Shown here piece after piece: positions 36,439 to 45,722 of a stretch of 64,000 nt of DNA. This stretch comes from Pandoraea captiosa (lineage in GTDB: Bacteria; Pseudomonadota; Gammaproteobacteria; Burkholderiales; Burkholderiaceae), in assembly GCF_902459775.1 (NCBI RefSeq), contig NZ_CABPSQ010000001.1:310001-374000 (forward strand), in the 5' to 3' direction. Below the pieces are notes generated by a model. The model searched no databases. It saw only the letters and a list, made by a program, of their open reading frames with translations, and was not told the origin of the DNA. The translations under genes were made by a program, and so were the position numbers. The stretch's first letter is position 1; every line of letters starts with the position of its first letter.

Positions 36439-39255
36439 ATGGCTGGCATCGAACGCCCTGATCCCGACGAACTGCTCGGCAAGCTGCAACGCGACGAAGC
36501 GCGCGAGCGGCGTGGCCGTCTGAAGATTTTCTTCGGCGCGTCTGCCGGTGTGGGCAAGACCTTTGCCATGTTGCAGGCGGCACGCAAGCTGTGCGAGGAG
36601 GGCACCGACGTCGTGGTCGGTGTGCTGGAGACGCACGGCCGGGAAGAGACGGCGCGCCTGCTCGACGGGCTTGAAGTGCTGCCGCAAAAGTCGGTCGAAT
36701 ATCGCGGACGTGTGCTGCACGAATTCGATCTCGACGGCATGCTTGCGCGCAAACCCGCCGTAGCGCTCGTAGACGAACTGGCCCATGCGAACGTTGCCGG
36801 AGAGCGGCATCTCAAGCGTTGGCAGGACGTGCACGAATTGCTCGATGCGGGCATCGATGTGTACACCACGCTCAACGTGCAGCATCTCGAACGACTCAAC
36901 GACGTCGTCGGTCAGATCACCGGCATTCGCGTGTGGGAGACGATTCCCGACCGCGTGTTCGATCTGGCCGATGAGGTCAAGCTCGTCGACTTGCCGCCGG
37001 ACGAACTGCTCGAACGCATGCGCGAGGGCAAGGTGTACATGCCGGCGCAGGCTGAGCGCGCCGTGCGCAACTTTTTCCGAAAAGGCAATCTGATCGCGTT
37101 GCGCGAGCTGGCGCTGCGTCGCACCGCCGACCGGGTCGATGCGCAAATGCGCGAATACCGCGCGGACCAGTCGATCAGTCAGGTCTGGCAGGCGCGCGAA
37201 CGGTTGCTCGTCGCCATCGGGCCGGGGCCGGAGGGCGTGGCGCTGGTGCGCGCGGCCGCGCGGCTCGCGGCGAGTCTGCGCGCCGACTGGCTTGCCGTGC
37301 ATGTGGAGACACCGGCGATATTGCGGCAGTCGACGGCGCGTCGCGAGAGCGTGTATGCCACGCTCAAGCTGGCCCATGAGCTTGGGGCGGAAACGCTGAC
37401 ATTGGACGGCGCGCAGGCCGCCACCACACTGCTGGCCTATGCACAAATGCGTAACGTGTCCAAGCTGGTGGTGGGCGCGAGCGGCGCGCGACGCTGGTGG
37501 ACGGCCCGGACCCCGCTGCATGAGCAGCTGGTGCGGCTCGCGCGCGGCGTGGACGTCGTGCTCATCGGCCCCGCTGCCGGGGATACGTCGGCCGACAAGC
37601 GTGTGGTGCGGGGTGACTGGCGCGACTGGTTCGATACGGCGCCGGAGTTGGGACTCGTCGGTCGGCCATGGCGGGCCTATGCCTGGGCCGTCGGCATTTG
37701 CGGGGTCGTGTCGCTCGCGGCGGCGGAGCTGACCACGTTTCTCGATCTGGCCAACATCGCGATGCTGTATCTGCTCGGCGTGATCGTCGCGGCGATGCGG
37801 TTGGGACGCGGGCCGGGCGTGCTGGCCTCGTTTCTCTCGGTGGTCGCATTCGACTTCTTCTTCGTGCCGCCGACGATGTCGTTGTCGGTCTCCGACACGC
37901 AGTACTTGCTCACGTTTGCGGTCATGCTGACCGTGGCGCTGGTCATCAGCCATCTGACGACGAGTCTGCGCTTTCAGGCGCGGCTGGCCACATGGCGCGA
38001 ACGGCGCACGGGGGCGGTATATGCGATGGCCCGCGAACTGGCGGCGGCGCTCACCACGCCCCAGATCGTGGAGATCGGCTCCCGTCACGTGCGCGAGGTG
38101 TTTCAGGCGCGTGTGGCGTTGCTGTTGCCGGATAGCCAGGGCAGCGTGCGCCAGCCGGTGGAAAATGCGCGGGCCGAAACGATGCCCGAGCACATCGATA
38201 CCGACGTCGCGCAATGGGTGTACGACCGTCAGCAGGCGGCAGGGCGCGGCACCAACACGCTGCCCGGCTCCAACGCCTACTATCTTCCGCTGCGCGCGCC
38301 GATGCGCACACGCGGCGTGTTGGTAGTCGCGCCCGACGTGGTCGATCGCACCGAGGAGCGATCGGACGGCGGCATGATCGGCACGCCCGAACAGCAGCGC
38401 CTGCTCGATACGTTCGCCGCCCAGATCGCGCTGGCGCTGGAGCGGGTGCATTACGTGGAAATCGCACAGGACGCGCTGGTGACGATGGAGTCCGAGCGTC
38501 TTCGCAATTCGCTGCTCTCCGCAATCTCGCACGACCTGCGCACGCCGCTGACGTCCATCGTCGGATTCGCCAGCATGCTCAGCCGCAATGCGCAGACGCC
38601 CGGGCCGCTGCGTCTCGAACTCGTCGACGCGATCCACGAGGAGGCGCAGCGCATGACCGGTCTCGTCACGAATCTGCTCGACATGGCGAAGTTGCAGGCG
38701 GGCGGTGTGCAGCTCAATCGTCAGTGGCAGATGCTCGAAGAGGTGGTCGGCACATCGCTGCGTGCGTGCCGACGCATGCTCGGCGGTCATGAAGTCACGA
38801 CCCGGCTGCCCGCCGATCTGCCGCTGTTGCGCGTGGACGCCGTGCTGCTCGAACGTCTTTTCACGAACCTGCTGGAAAATGCCGCGAAGTATTCGCCGGT
38901 CGGGTCGCACATCGAGATCGCGGCCCGCGTGGCCGGCGAGGACGTGGAGGTGAGCGTGAGCGACGATGGCCCCGGTCTGCCGCCCGGCATGGAAGGCCGG
39001 ATCTTCGAGAAATTCATGCGCGGCGAGAAGGAGTCCGCCAAGCCGGGGATCGGGCTCGGCCTGGCGATTTGCCGTGCCATCGTGGAAGCGCACGGCGGTA
39101 AGATTCACGCGACCAACGTGACCGATGGACACGGTGCTCGCTTCATCTTTACGCTGCCGGTGGAGACCCCGCCGGCCGCCCCGGACGCCGCGGAGGACAT
39201 CCCCGAACCGCCCCTTCGGGACACCGACGCAAACGCGATACAACGACATGAGTGA
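36439..39255 (+). CDS. kdpD: K+-sensing histidine kinase KdpD
   Basis: This 938-residue kinase has the N-terminal KdpD domain with Walker A FFGASAGVGKTFAM (about residues 33-46) and a Usp-like domain (about 250-375). Four membrane helices follow (about 410-500), then a GAF-like region. The DHp domain has SAISHDLRTPLTSIVG with His698, and the catalytic domain has SDDGPGLPPG and GIGLGLAICRAIV. It responds to low K+ and turgor and phosphorylates KdpE. The C-terminal tail is Pro/Ala-rich. Confidence 0.96.
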   Translation: MAGIERPDPDELLGKLQRDEARERRGRLKIFFGASAGVGKTFAMLQAARKLCEEGTDVVVGVLETHGREETARLLDGLEVLPQKSVEYRGRVLHEFDLDGMLARKPAVALVDELAHANVAGERHLKRWQDVHELLDAGIDVYTTLNVQHLERLNDVVGQITGIRVWETIPDRVFDLADEVKLVDLPPDELLERMREGKVYMPAQAERAVRNFFRKGNLIALRELALRRTADRVDAQMREYRADQSISQVWQARERLLVAIGPGPEGVALVRAAARLAASLRADWLAVHVETPAILRQSTARRESVYATLKLAHELGAETLTLDGAQAATTLLAYAQMRNVSKLVVGASGARRWWTARTPLHEQLVRLARGVDVVLIGPAAGDTSADKRVVRGDWRDWFDTAPELGLVGRPWRAYAWAVGICGVVSLAAAELTTFLDLANIAMLYLLGVIVAAMRLGRGPGVLASFLSVVAFDFFFVPPTMSLSVSDTQYLLTFAVMLTVALVISHLTTSLRFQARLATWRERRTGAVYAMARELAAALTTPQIVEIGSRHVREVFQARVALLLPDSQGSVRQPVENARAETMPEHIDTDVAQWVYDRQQAAGRGTNTLPGSNAYYLPLRAPMRTRGVLVVAPDVVDRTEERSDGGMIGTPEQQRLLDTFAAQIALALERVHYVEIAQDALVTMESERLRNSLLSAISHDLRTPLTSIVGFASMLSRNAQTPGPLRLELVDAIHEEAQRMTGLVTNLLDMAKLQAGGVQLNRQWQMLEEVVGTSLRACRRMLGGHEVTTRLPADLPLLRVDAVLLERLFTNLLENAAKYSPVGSHIEIAARVAGEDVEVSVSDDGPGLPPGMEGRIFEKFMRGEKESAKPGIGLGLAICRAIVEAHGGKIHATNVTDGHGARFIFTLPVETPPAAPDAAEDIPEPPLRDTDANAIQRHE

Positions 39256-39260
39256 GCCAC

Positions 39261-39971
39261 ATGAGTGAACCGACCATCAACATTGTGGTGATTGAAGACG
39301 AGCGCCAGATCCGACGGTTTCTGCGCACGTCGCTGGAAGCCGAAGGCATGGTCGTGCATGAGGCGGAAGCTGGCCGACAGGGCATGGTCGAGGCGGCAAC
39401 GCGCAAACCTGACCTGCTGATCGTCGATTTGGGATTGCCGGACATTGATGGCGTAGAAGTCATTCGCGAAGTCCGTAGCTGGACCGACATGCCGATCATC
39501 GTACTGTCAGCGCGCAACGAAGAAGCGGAGAAGGTCGTCGCACTCGACGTGGGGGCGGACGACTATCTGACCAAGCCGTTCGGTGTGTCGGAGTTGCTCG
39601 CACGCATTCGCGCGCAATTGCGCCGCCATCACCGGGGCGGCAACTCGGAGACGCTCGACGAAGCGTTTTCGTTCGGGGACATCCACATCGATCTGGCGCG
39701 TCGCAAGGTCACACGCAGCGGGGAACCGGTGCACCTTACGCCCATCGAGTACCGCCTGCTCGTCACGCTCGTGCGGCATGCCGGGCGCGTGCTCACGCAT
39801 CGTCAGTTGCTCAAGGAGGTGTGGGGGCCGTCGCACGTCGAGAGCAATCACTACCTGCGCATCTACATGGGCCACCTGCGCCAGAAGCTGGAAGCCGACC
39901 CGGCGCAGCCCCAACACATTCTCACGGAGACCGGGGTGGGCTATCGGCTCGAGGTCGACGCCGCAGGCTGA
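39261..39971 (+). CDS. kdpE: response regulator KdpE
   Basis: This 236-residue OmpR-family regulator has a receiver domain with Asp56 (LLIVDLGLPD) and Lys in DDYLTKPFGV. The winged-helix domain has HLTPIEYRLLVTLVRHAGR and ESNHYLRIYMGHLRQKLE. The ATG at 39261 is preferred; a GTG at 39252 overlapping the kdpD stop is possible. It should activate kdpFABC through the TTTAC boxes at 31336-31406. Confidence 0.95.
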   Translation: MSEPTINIVVIEDERQIRRFLRTSLEAEGMVVHEAEAGRQGMVEAATRKPDLLIVDLGLPDIDGVEVIREVRSWTDMPIIVLSARNEEAEKVVALDVGADDYLTKPFGVSELLARIRAQLRRHHRGGNSETLDEAFSFGDIHIDLARRKVTRSGEPVHLTPIEYRLLVTLVRHAGRVLTHRQLLKEVWGPSHVESNHYLRIYMGHLRQKLEADPAQPQHILTETGVGYRLEVDAAG

Positions 39972-40126
39972 AACGGTGCACGAAGGGGAAACGTCAAAAG
40001 GCCCTGCTGGCAACGAGGATAAAATCGGCGGCGGCACGGCGAACGGGCGGCTTTGCTAAAATCGCGCTGCTCCCTGTGCAGCGTCCGGCACTCCGCCATT
40101 CATTCGACGTTCGATGGGAGACCGTT

Positions 40127-40187
40127 GCCGGGACGACCCGGCCATCGGTTCGTGCGGGTACCGCATCGCTTCCCGGGGACGACCCCG
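40127..40187 (+). ncRNA. guanidine-II (mini-ykkC) riboswitch
   Basis: Two hairpins with identical ACGA tetraloops are present. The first has a 6-bp stem GCCGGG-ACGA-CCCGGC (40127-40142) and the second a 5-bp stem CGGGG-ACGA-CCCCG (40174-40187), separated by 31 bases. Twin GC stems with ACGR loops define the guanidine-II class, which binds free guanidinium and turns translation on. It lies 21 bases before an SMR exporter gene of the Gdx type, the standard target. An extended -10 (TGCTAAAAT, 40054-40062) is a likely promoter. Confidence 0.9.
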
Positions 40188-40208
40188 TCTTTCTCATCGA
40201 AGTCTGCC

Positions 40209-40526
40209 ATGGCCTGGATTCTGCTGGTTTTCGCCGGTCTGCTCGAAGTGGCTTGGGCCGTCGGCCTCAAGTACACGCAAGGATTTTCGCGTCTCATCCC
40301 CTCCGTTTTCACCATCGTGTCGATGGTCGGCAGTGTCTGGCTGCTGGCGCTCGCGGTACGAACGCTGCCGTTGGGCACCGCCTATGCCATCTGGACAGGC
40401 ATTGGCGCAGTCGGGGCATTCGTGCTCGGCATCGTGCTCTTCGGGGAGTCGGCATCGGCCGCGCGCATCGCCAGCGTCACGCTGATTCTCGCGGGTCTGG
40501 TCGGGCTGAAGCTTACCGCCGCCTGA
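40209..40526 (+). CDS. gdx: SMR-family guanidinium exporter Gdx (SugE)
   Basis: This 105-residue, four-helix inner-membrane protein has the essential Glu13 in [18 protein letters not shown], the Gdx/SugE signature rather than the multidrug EmrE one. [19 protein letters not shown] follows. Gdx proteins exchange guanidinium for protons. The guanidine-II riboswitch directly upstream agrees with this function and argues against annotation as a quaternary-ammonium pump. Confidence 0.93.
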   Translation: MAWILLVFAGLLEVAWAVGLKYTQGFSRLIPSVFTIVSMVGSVWLLALAVRTLPLGTAYAIWTGIGAVGAFVLGIVLFGESASAARIASVTLILAGLVGLKLTAA

Positions 40527-40809
40527 TGGCGGCGAATACACCGGCAATTCCGCGCCAAATCCGCGACAGTTTCAGCGACAGTTTCGGCGACAAATATCCC
40601 GGTCGTTTGCCCCGTAGGGTGACGGGTGGTGCGTTGCCGCATCGCGCGGCATAATGACGCGGTAGCAGCCGAGTTACCTGCCGGGCAACGTTTTGCCGGA
40701 TACCGGACAATACCGGAACCCGGGCTGTGTGTCAGGTGGCTGTTGCCGCGTCGGTGGTAGGAGACGCGTGATCGTGCGACGCCGTCATGTCGGCGGCAGC
40801 GAGGTCACC

Positions 40810-41406
40810 ATGCTTGAATCGATTGCACTCGGCGCAGGGCTGTCCTGGGGCAGCGGCCTGCGGTTGTACCTGACGGTGTTCTGTGCCGGGCTTGCTGCGC
40901 GGCTGGGCTGGTTGCATCTGCCGCCTTCGCTCGTCGTGCTGGGGTCGACCTGGGTCATTGCCACGGCCGGCGTGCTGGCCGCCATCGAATTCTTCGCGGA
41001 CAAGATCCCCTTCGTCGACAGTGCGTGGGACGCCGTGCACACGTTCATCCGCATTCCTGCCGGGATCGTGTTGGGCGCGGCGGCGCTCGGGCAGATGGAT
41101 CCGACGGTCACGGTGCTGGCCGGTCTGGCCGGCGGCGCGCTCGCCGGCACGGCGCATCTGGCCAAAGCGGGCAGTCGCGCGCTGATCAATACGTCGCCGG
41201 AACCTTTCTCGAATGTCGCGGCCTCAGCCGGCGAAGATGTCTCCACGGTAGGTGGACTGGCGCTTGCGTTCTTCCTTCCTGCTGTCTTTCTCGTGATGTT
41301 GTTGGTGTTCGTCGTGCTGGCGTGGTGGTGGTTGCCGCGCGTGTGGCGTGGATGGCGCTCGGTATTGGCGCGAGTCAAAGGATTGAGGAACGATGGGGTT
41401 CACTGA
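40810..41406 (+). CDS. DUF4126 membrane protein
   Basis: This 198-residue protein has four to five hydrophobic helices, with ALGAGLSWGSGLRLYLTVF, FADKIPFVDSAWDAVHTF and STVGGLALAFFLPAVFLVM typical of DUF4126. Function is unknown. Its 3' end overlaps the next ORF by 14 bases, so the two are cotranscribed and probably coupled. Upstream GTG starts would add about 15 residues; I used the ATG at 40810. Confidence 0.8.
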   Translation: MLESIALGAGLSWGSGLRLYLTVFCAGLAARLGWLHLPPSLVVLGSTWVIATAGVLAAIEFFADKIPFVDSAWDAVHTFIRIPAGIVLGAAALGQMDPTVTVLAGLAGGALAGTAHLAKAGSRALINTSPEPFSNVAASAGEDVSTVGGLALAFFLPAVFLVMLLVFVVLAWWWLPRVWRGWRSVLARVKGLRNDGVH

Positions 41407-44020
41407 AGTTGCCCGCCAGGCATGGCGGATGTTCCTGCGCGATTGGCGCGCAGGTGAATTGCATCTGCTGCTCGTTGCGCTGTTGCTGGCGGTGGGCGCA
41501 CTCTCCAGCGTAGGTTTCCTCTCCGACCGGATGCAGGGCGGGCTTGAGCGCGATGCCCGCCAGATGCTGGCCGCCGATCTCGTCGTTCGCAGCGACGCTC
41601 CCCTCGCACCCGAATTCGCGCGCCGGGCGCAGTCCGAGGGGCTGGCAACCGCCGTCATTGCCAATTTCCCGAGCATGGCGAGTGCGATGGGCGGCGGAAA
41701 AGCGGCGGGCGATGGGAGCGGTCGGGCCGCCCCGCCCGGGGACGCGCCGAGCGCAAGCCGTCTGACGTCGCTCAAGGCCGTGAGCGACGGGTATCCGTTG
41801 CGTGGACGCGTGCGCATTGTCCCCAATGCCGCCCCCAATGCCACTCCGAACGCCACCCCCAATGCCGGTGCAGACACGCCGGATATCCCCGCCTCCGACA
41901 TTCCGGCGCCGGGCACGGTGTGGGTCGACGCCGCCTTGCTCGATGCGCTGCACGTCAAACCAGGAGATGCGATCCGGGTGGGCAATCGCTCGCTGCGCAT
42001 TGCGGCTGTGATTACCCGCGAGATGGATCGCGGCTACGGCTTCGGCTCGCTCGCACCGCGCGTGATGATGCGTTTCGACGAATTGCCGTCCACCGGCCTT
42101 GTGCAGTTCGGCAGTCGTATCACCTATCGCCTGCTGGTGGCGGGCACGGACGCGCAGGTCGCCCGATTCGCCGCGTGGGCGCGTCCGGCCGCCGAGCAGG
42201 CGCGCGGCGTGCACATCGAATCGCTCGAAGACGGCCAGCCGCAGGTGCGCCAGACGCTCGACCGCGCCGAGCGCTTCCTCTCATTGGTGGCGTTGCTCGC
42301 CGCCGTGCTGGCGGCCGTCGCCGTGGGGATTGCGTCACGTCGCTACAGCGAGCGTCATCTCGATGCCTGTGCGGTCATGCGTTGTCTGGGCCTGCCGCGT
42401 CGTGCATTGCGCGGCATGGTGACCCTCGAATTCATCGGTCTCGGACTCATCGGTGGCGTGCTGGGGGTCGCACTCGGCTACGCCGCGCACTGGGTATTGC
42501 TCGCGCAACTCGGCGATGTGATTCCTGCGGGGCTGCCCGCGCCGACGTGGCGTCCGGCCGTGTTCGGGCTGGCCAGCTCGCTGGTGATGCTCCTCGGCTT
42601 TGCGCTGCCGCCCCTGTTGCCGCTCTCCGAAGTCGCGCCGCTGCATGTACTGCGTCGGGACGTTGTCGGCGGCGCGCGCCGGCAGGGCTGGCTTGCCTAC
42701 GGCGCCAGTGCAATGGCCTTCGGGGCGCTGCTGCTCTTTGCCGCGCGGGATCTGCGCCTCGGCGCGATGGTCGCGGGCGGGTTCGTGGCCGGCGCGCTCG
42801 TGTTCGGCGTATTGGCGTGGTTGGCGATCCGCGGGCTTGCCGCGTGGGCGCGTCGGTATGGATCGTCGGGCGGTGCGATGGGCGGCATCGGATGGCGCTA
42901 TGCGGTGGCAGGGCTGCGACGTCGCGGCCTGGGAAGCGCGTTGCAGGTCGTGGCCCTGGGCCTCGGCCTGATGGCCTTGCTGTTGCTCGCGGTCACGCGT
43001 AACGATCTGGTGGCCGGATGGCGTCACTCGACGCCGCCGGATGCGCCCAACCGGTTCGTCATCGATATTCAGCCGGGGCAGGACGCGCCGGTGCTGACGC
43101 AACTTCGTGCGGCCGGGCTGCCCGATGTGCAGCTCTCACCAATGATTCGCGCGCGTCTGACGGCAATCAACGACAAGCCGGTGACGGGCGAGAGCTATAC
43201 AGACGAGCGCGCGCGACGTCTTGCCGAGCGCGAGTTCAACCTGTCATATACCTCGGCGTTGCCCGAGGGAAACCGGGTGACGGCAGGTCAGTGGTACGGC
43301 AACGCCAGCCAACCGCAGATTTCCATGGAGGAAGGCATTGCGAAAACGTTGGGGCTCAAGCTCGGCGACGTGCTGCGATTCGAAGTCACCGGACAGACCA
43401 TCGATGCGCCGATCACGAGCTTGCGCAAGCTGGACTGGGGATCGATGCGCGTGAATTTCTTCGTGGTGATGCCGCCTGCTGCCTTGCGCGATTTCCCGAT
43501 GACCTGGATCACCTCGTTCCATCTCGAAGCGCAACAGCAAGGCGTGGCCGATGCGCTCGTGCGTCAGTTCCCGAACGTCACGGTGATTGACACGGGCGCG
43601 CTGCTCGCGCAGATCCAGCAAATTCTGTCGCAGGTGATCGACGCGGTGCAGGCGCTGTTCCTCTTCACGCTGGCCGCCGGCGTGCTGGTCCTATACACAG
43701 CGCTCGCTGGTACGCGAGACGAACGGATGCGCGAGAGCGGCATTCTGCGTGCATTGGGCGCGTCGTCGCGACAGCTTCGCGATGTCCATCTGGCCGAACT
43801 GGTGACGGTGGGGGCACTGGCCGGGCTGCTCGCTTCGCTCGGGGCCGGAGCACTCGGCTGGGCGCTGGCGCGGTACGTCTTCGAATTCGCGTTGACGTTC
43901 AATCCGTGGTTGCCGGTGCTCGGCATTGGCGCGGGCGTGCTTTGCGCGCTGATCGGTGGCTGGAGCGGCCTGCGAGCGGTCCTGCGGCAGTCGGCCCTGC
44001 GCACGCTGCGCGACGTCTGA
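41393..44020 (+). CDS. large FtsX-like ABC permease (YbbP type)
   Basis: This 875-residue membrane protein has two FtsX domains and about ten helices in the YbbP arrangement (one N-terminal, then groups near residues 295-470, 510-550 and 740-870). SVGFLSDRMQGGLERDARQM and RDERMRESGILRALGASSRQ are typical. The first extracytoplasmic domain carries two low-complexity insertions, a Gly/Ala one and a PNA(T/A) repeat near residues 143-156. No ybbA-type ATPase gene adjoins; the preceding gene is DUF4126. The export substrate is unknown. Confidence 0.85.
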   Translation: MGFTEVARQAWRMFLRDWRAGELHLLLVALLLAVGALSSVGFLSDRMQGGLERDARQMLAADLVVRSDAPLAPEFARRAQSEGLATAVIANFPSMASAMGGGKAAGDGSGRAAPPGDAPSASRLTSLKAVSDGYPLRGRVRIVPNAAPNATPNATPNAGADTPDIPASDIPAPGTVWVDAALLDALHVKPGDAIRVGNRSLRIAAVITREMDRGYGFGSLAPRVMMRFDELPSTGLVQFGSRITYRLLVAGTDAQVARFAAWARPAAEQARGVHIESLEDGQPQVRQTLDRAERFLSLVALLAAVLAAVAVGIASRRYSERHLDACAVMRCLGLPRRALRGMVTLEFIGLGLIGGVLGVALGYAAHWVLLAQLGDVIPAGLPAPTWRPAVFGLASSLVMLLGFALPPLLPLSEVAPLHVLRRDVVGGARRQGWLAYGASAMAFGALLLFAARDLRLGAMVAGGFVAGALVFGVLAWLAIRGLAAWARRYGSSGGAMGGIGWRYAVAGLRRRGLGSALQVVALGLGLMALLLLAVTRNDLVAGWRHSTPPDAPNRFVIDIQPGQDAPVLTQLRAAGLPDVQLSPMIRARLTAINDKPVTGESYTDERARRLAEREFNLSYTSALPEGNRVTAGQWYGNASQPQISMEEGIAKTLGLKLGDVLRFEVTGQTIDAPITSLRKLDWGSMRVNFFVVMPPAALRDFPMTWITSFHLEAQQQGVADALVRQFPNVTVIDTGALLAQIQQILSQVIDAVQALFLFTLAAGVLVLYTALAGTRDERMRESGILRALGASSRQLRDVHLAELVTVGALAGLLASLGAGALGWALARYVFEFALTFNPWLPVLGIGAGVLCALIGGWSGLRAVLRQSALRTLRDV

Positions 44021-44105
44021 GCGCAGGCATGTCCCCCACGCCTTGCGCGTTCCTCGCGAACCCGGATCGTGGCAGACCTGCCGCCCGTCGTGCACAATAT
44101 CGGTC

Positions 44106-44549
44106 ATGACGACTGAAAATACCTCTCAAAACGCGGCGGCGGATGACGACGTGCAGGACGCACCTGCCCAGCCGACCGCCTTTTCCCTGCTGGGTGGCGA
44201 AGCGCGCGTACGCGAGCTTGTCGACCGTTTCTACGACCTGATGGATCTGGAGCCGGAGTTCGCGGGCATCCGTGGCATGCATCCGGCCTCGCTCGACGGG
44301 TCGCGCGACAAACTCTTCTGGTTCCTGTGCGGTTGGCTCGGCGGCCCTAACCATTACATCGAACGCTTCGGGCATCCGATGTTGCGTGCCCGCCATCTAC
44401 CGTTCCCGATTGCGTCGAGCGAGCGCGATCAGTGGCTGCGCTGCATGGCGCTGGCCATGCAGGACATTGGCGTGGAAGCGACGTTGCAGGAGCGTCTGAT
44501 GCAGGCCTTTTACGGCACGGCGGACTGGATGCGCAACAAGGCGGGCTGA
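44106..44549 (+). CDS. group II truncated haemoglobin
   Basis: This 147-residue globin has the trHbII features: FSLLGGEARVRELVDRFYDL, FLCGWLGGPNHYIERFGHPM, proximal-His segment RARHLPFPI, then DQWLRCMALAMQDIG with the conserved Trp. A Gln/Ala/Asp-rich leader of about 25 residues is unusual but not unknown. Such proteins bind oxygen or nitric oxide. Confidence 0.9.
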   Translation: MTTENTSQNAAADDDVQDAPAQPTAFSLLGGEARVRELVDRFYDLMDLEPEFAGIRGMHPASLDGSRDKLFWFLCGWLGGPNHYIERFGHPMLRARHLPFPIASSERDQWLRCMALAMQDIGVEATLQERLMQAFYGTADWMRNKAG

Positions 44550-44600
44550 CGTCGGAATATGGCCTGAGGCCCACCCTATCCGCCCGCCTCTCCGGCAACA

Positions 44601-45584
44601 TCAAACGTTCATGACATGTGGCACGCTCGACGACACGCTGCTCAGCGAACGGTCGTCCACACCGCTGTCATCCGAAGCGTCGATATCAAGCTCGGGGTCT
44701 CTGAGCTTGAATGTCCCCTCCGTGCCATAGGGCGCCTCGTACGAAAGATGCCGTTCCACGACATCCATGTTCCGGCGCGCTTCCTTGGCGTTCATCCAGT
44801 CGATCACTGCCGTCGTGGCAGCATCGCCGAACGCGCGATACGCCAGCGCGGCGAAGCCGATACAACTCTCCAGCGCGTCCAGATCGTGTGACCCGGTCTC
44901 AGGTGCGCTCGACGGGGACGGCAAGCCCAGCGTGTCGGGCGTCGCCGTGGCGTGCGCTGTGCCTTCGTGGTCGTGCCGGGCGCCGTGGCCACCGGCGATC
45001 TGCCCGGCGCCGTTGACGAACAGCATCATCGATGTGCCAAGCAAGGTCGACTGATACTTGCCGCCATACGTCTCCAGATGTTTTGACCCTAGCAGCTTGC
45101 CCGTGGAGGCGAGCCAGGCGGTGTTCTGGATCTGGGAACTCGTGGACGAGGGATTGCAGTACTTGCCGACGGCGACGGCCAGATCCATCAGACTCGAGAG
45201 CGACGCCGCCGTGGCGGTCGTCAGCGTGATCTTGTGCGCGCTCGATAGCGCGCTGGTGTCGTACGTTTCCTTGATGGCGCTCAGGCTTGCGACGCCCAGT
45301 GCGCTGGCGCTGAGTGCGAAGTTGTTCAGATGATGGATCAACGCGGCAAATCGGCCGACGCTCGGGGGCGACGGCGCGAGACCCCGAAGAGAGCCGAGGG
45401 AACTGACGGAGCCGTGGGAGCCATGGGAGCCAAATGTGCGCGGGCCGCCGTGGTTTCCCGCCAATGCCTGAAGCGCTTTGGCTGCGTCGGTCCCGATCGG
45501 GTTGTTGTCAGCGTGCGGCGTTGCGTTGCTGGCGGCAAACGAGTGCGAAGCGGCGGCTGCGGGGGTGAAGCGAGTGTGCGTCAT
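44601..45584 (-). CDS. unrecognised Ser/Ala-rich protein, possible type III secreted substrate
   Basis: This 327-residue protein matches no family I know. The N-terminal ~90 residues are rich in Ser, Ala, His and Gly, as in type III secretion signals. Hydrophobic or amphipathic stretches lie near residues 78-105, 120-140, 175-200 and 232-260. The C-terminus is acidic and Ser-rich (DASDDSGVDD). The ATG at 45584 is preceded by a pyrimidine run with no Shine-Dalgarno. The gene directly upstream on the same strand encodes a LcrH/SycD-like TPR protein, which is the main reason to suspect secretion. Confidence 0.55.
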   Translation of the reverse strand: MTHTRFTPAAAASHSFAASNATPHADNNPIGTDAAKALQALAGNHGGPRTFGSHGSHGSVSSLGSLRGLAPSPPSVGRFAALIHHLNNFALSASALGVASLSAIKETYDTSALSSAHKITLTTATAASLSSLMDLAVAVGKYCNPSSTSSQIQNTAWLASTGKLLGSKHLETYGGKYQSTLLGTSMMLFVNGAGQIAGGHGARHDHEGTAHATATPDTLGLPSPSSAPETGSHDLDALESCIGFAALAYRAFGDAATTAVIDWMNAKEARRNMDVVERHLSYEAPYGTEGTFKLRDPELDIDASDDSGVDDRSLSSVSSSVPHVMNV

Positions 45585-45602
45585 GGGGGGAAGTGAAAAA
45601 AG

Positions 45603-45665
45603 GGGGAAGCGGGGGAAGCGGGGGAAGCGAGGGAAGCGAGGGAAGCGAGGGAAGCGAGGGAAGCG
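45603..45665. repeat. seven 9-bp tandem repeats between the TPR and Ser/Ala-rich genes
   Basis: The core AAGC recurs every 9 bases at 45607, 45616, 45625, 45634, 45643, 45652 and 45661. The units are GGGGAAGCG-type for three copies and AGGGAAGCG-type for four. The array lies 19 bases beyond the start of the Ser/Ala-rich gene and makes its leader pyrimidine-rich on the coding strand. Variation in copy number would change the distance from the upstream gene. Confidence 0.85.
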
Positions 45666-45722
45666 GCGACGTCAGCCGGGACATCAGCGAAGCATGTCGG
45701 CAAAGCACGTCGGCGAAGGACA

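Noticed and set aside
36421-39249. 942-residue open frame on the minus strand
   Set aside because: It lies wholly opposite kdpD, is His/Arg-rich and has no family features. It is a shadow caused by high GC at third positions.
40565-40588. two 12-bp tandem units (GACAGTTTCAGC / GACAGTTTCGGC)
   Set aside because: Only two copies with one mismatch in a non-coding gap; no likely function.
45603-45665. tandem repeats as a CRISPR array
   Set aside because: Units are contiguous 9-mers without spacers, and no cas genes are present.
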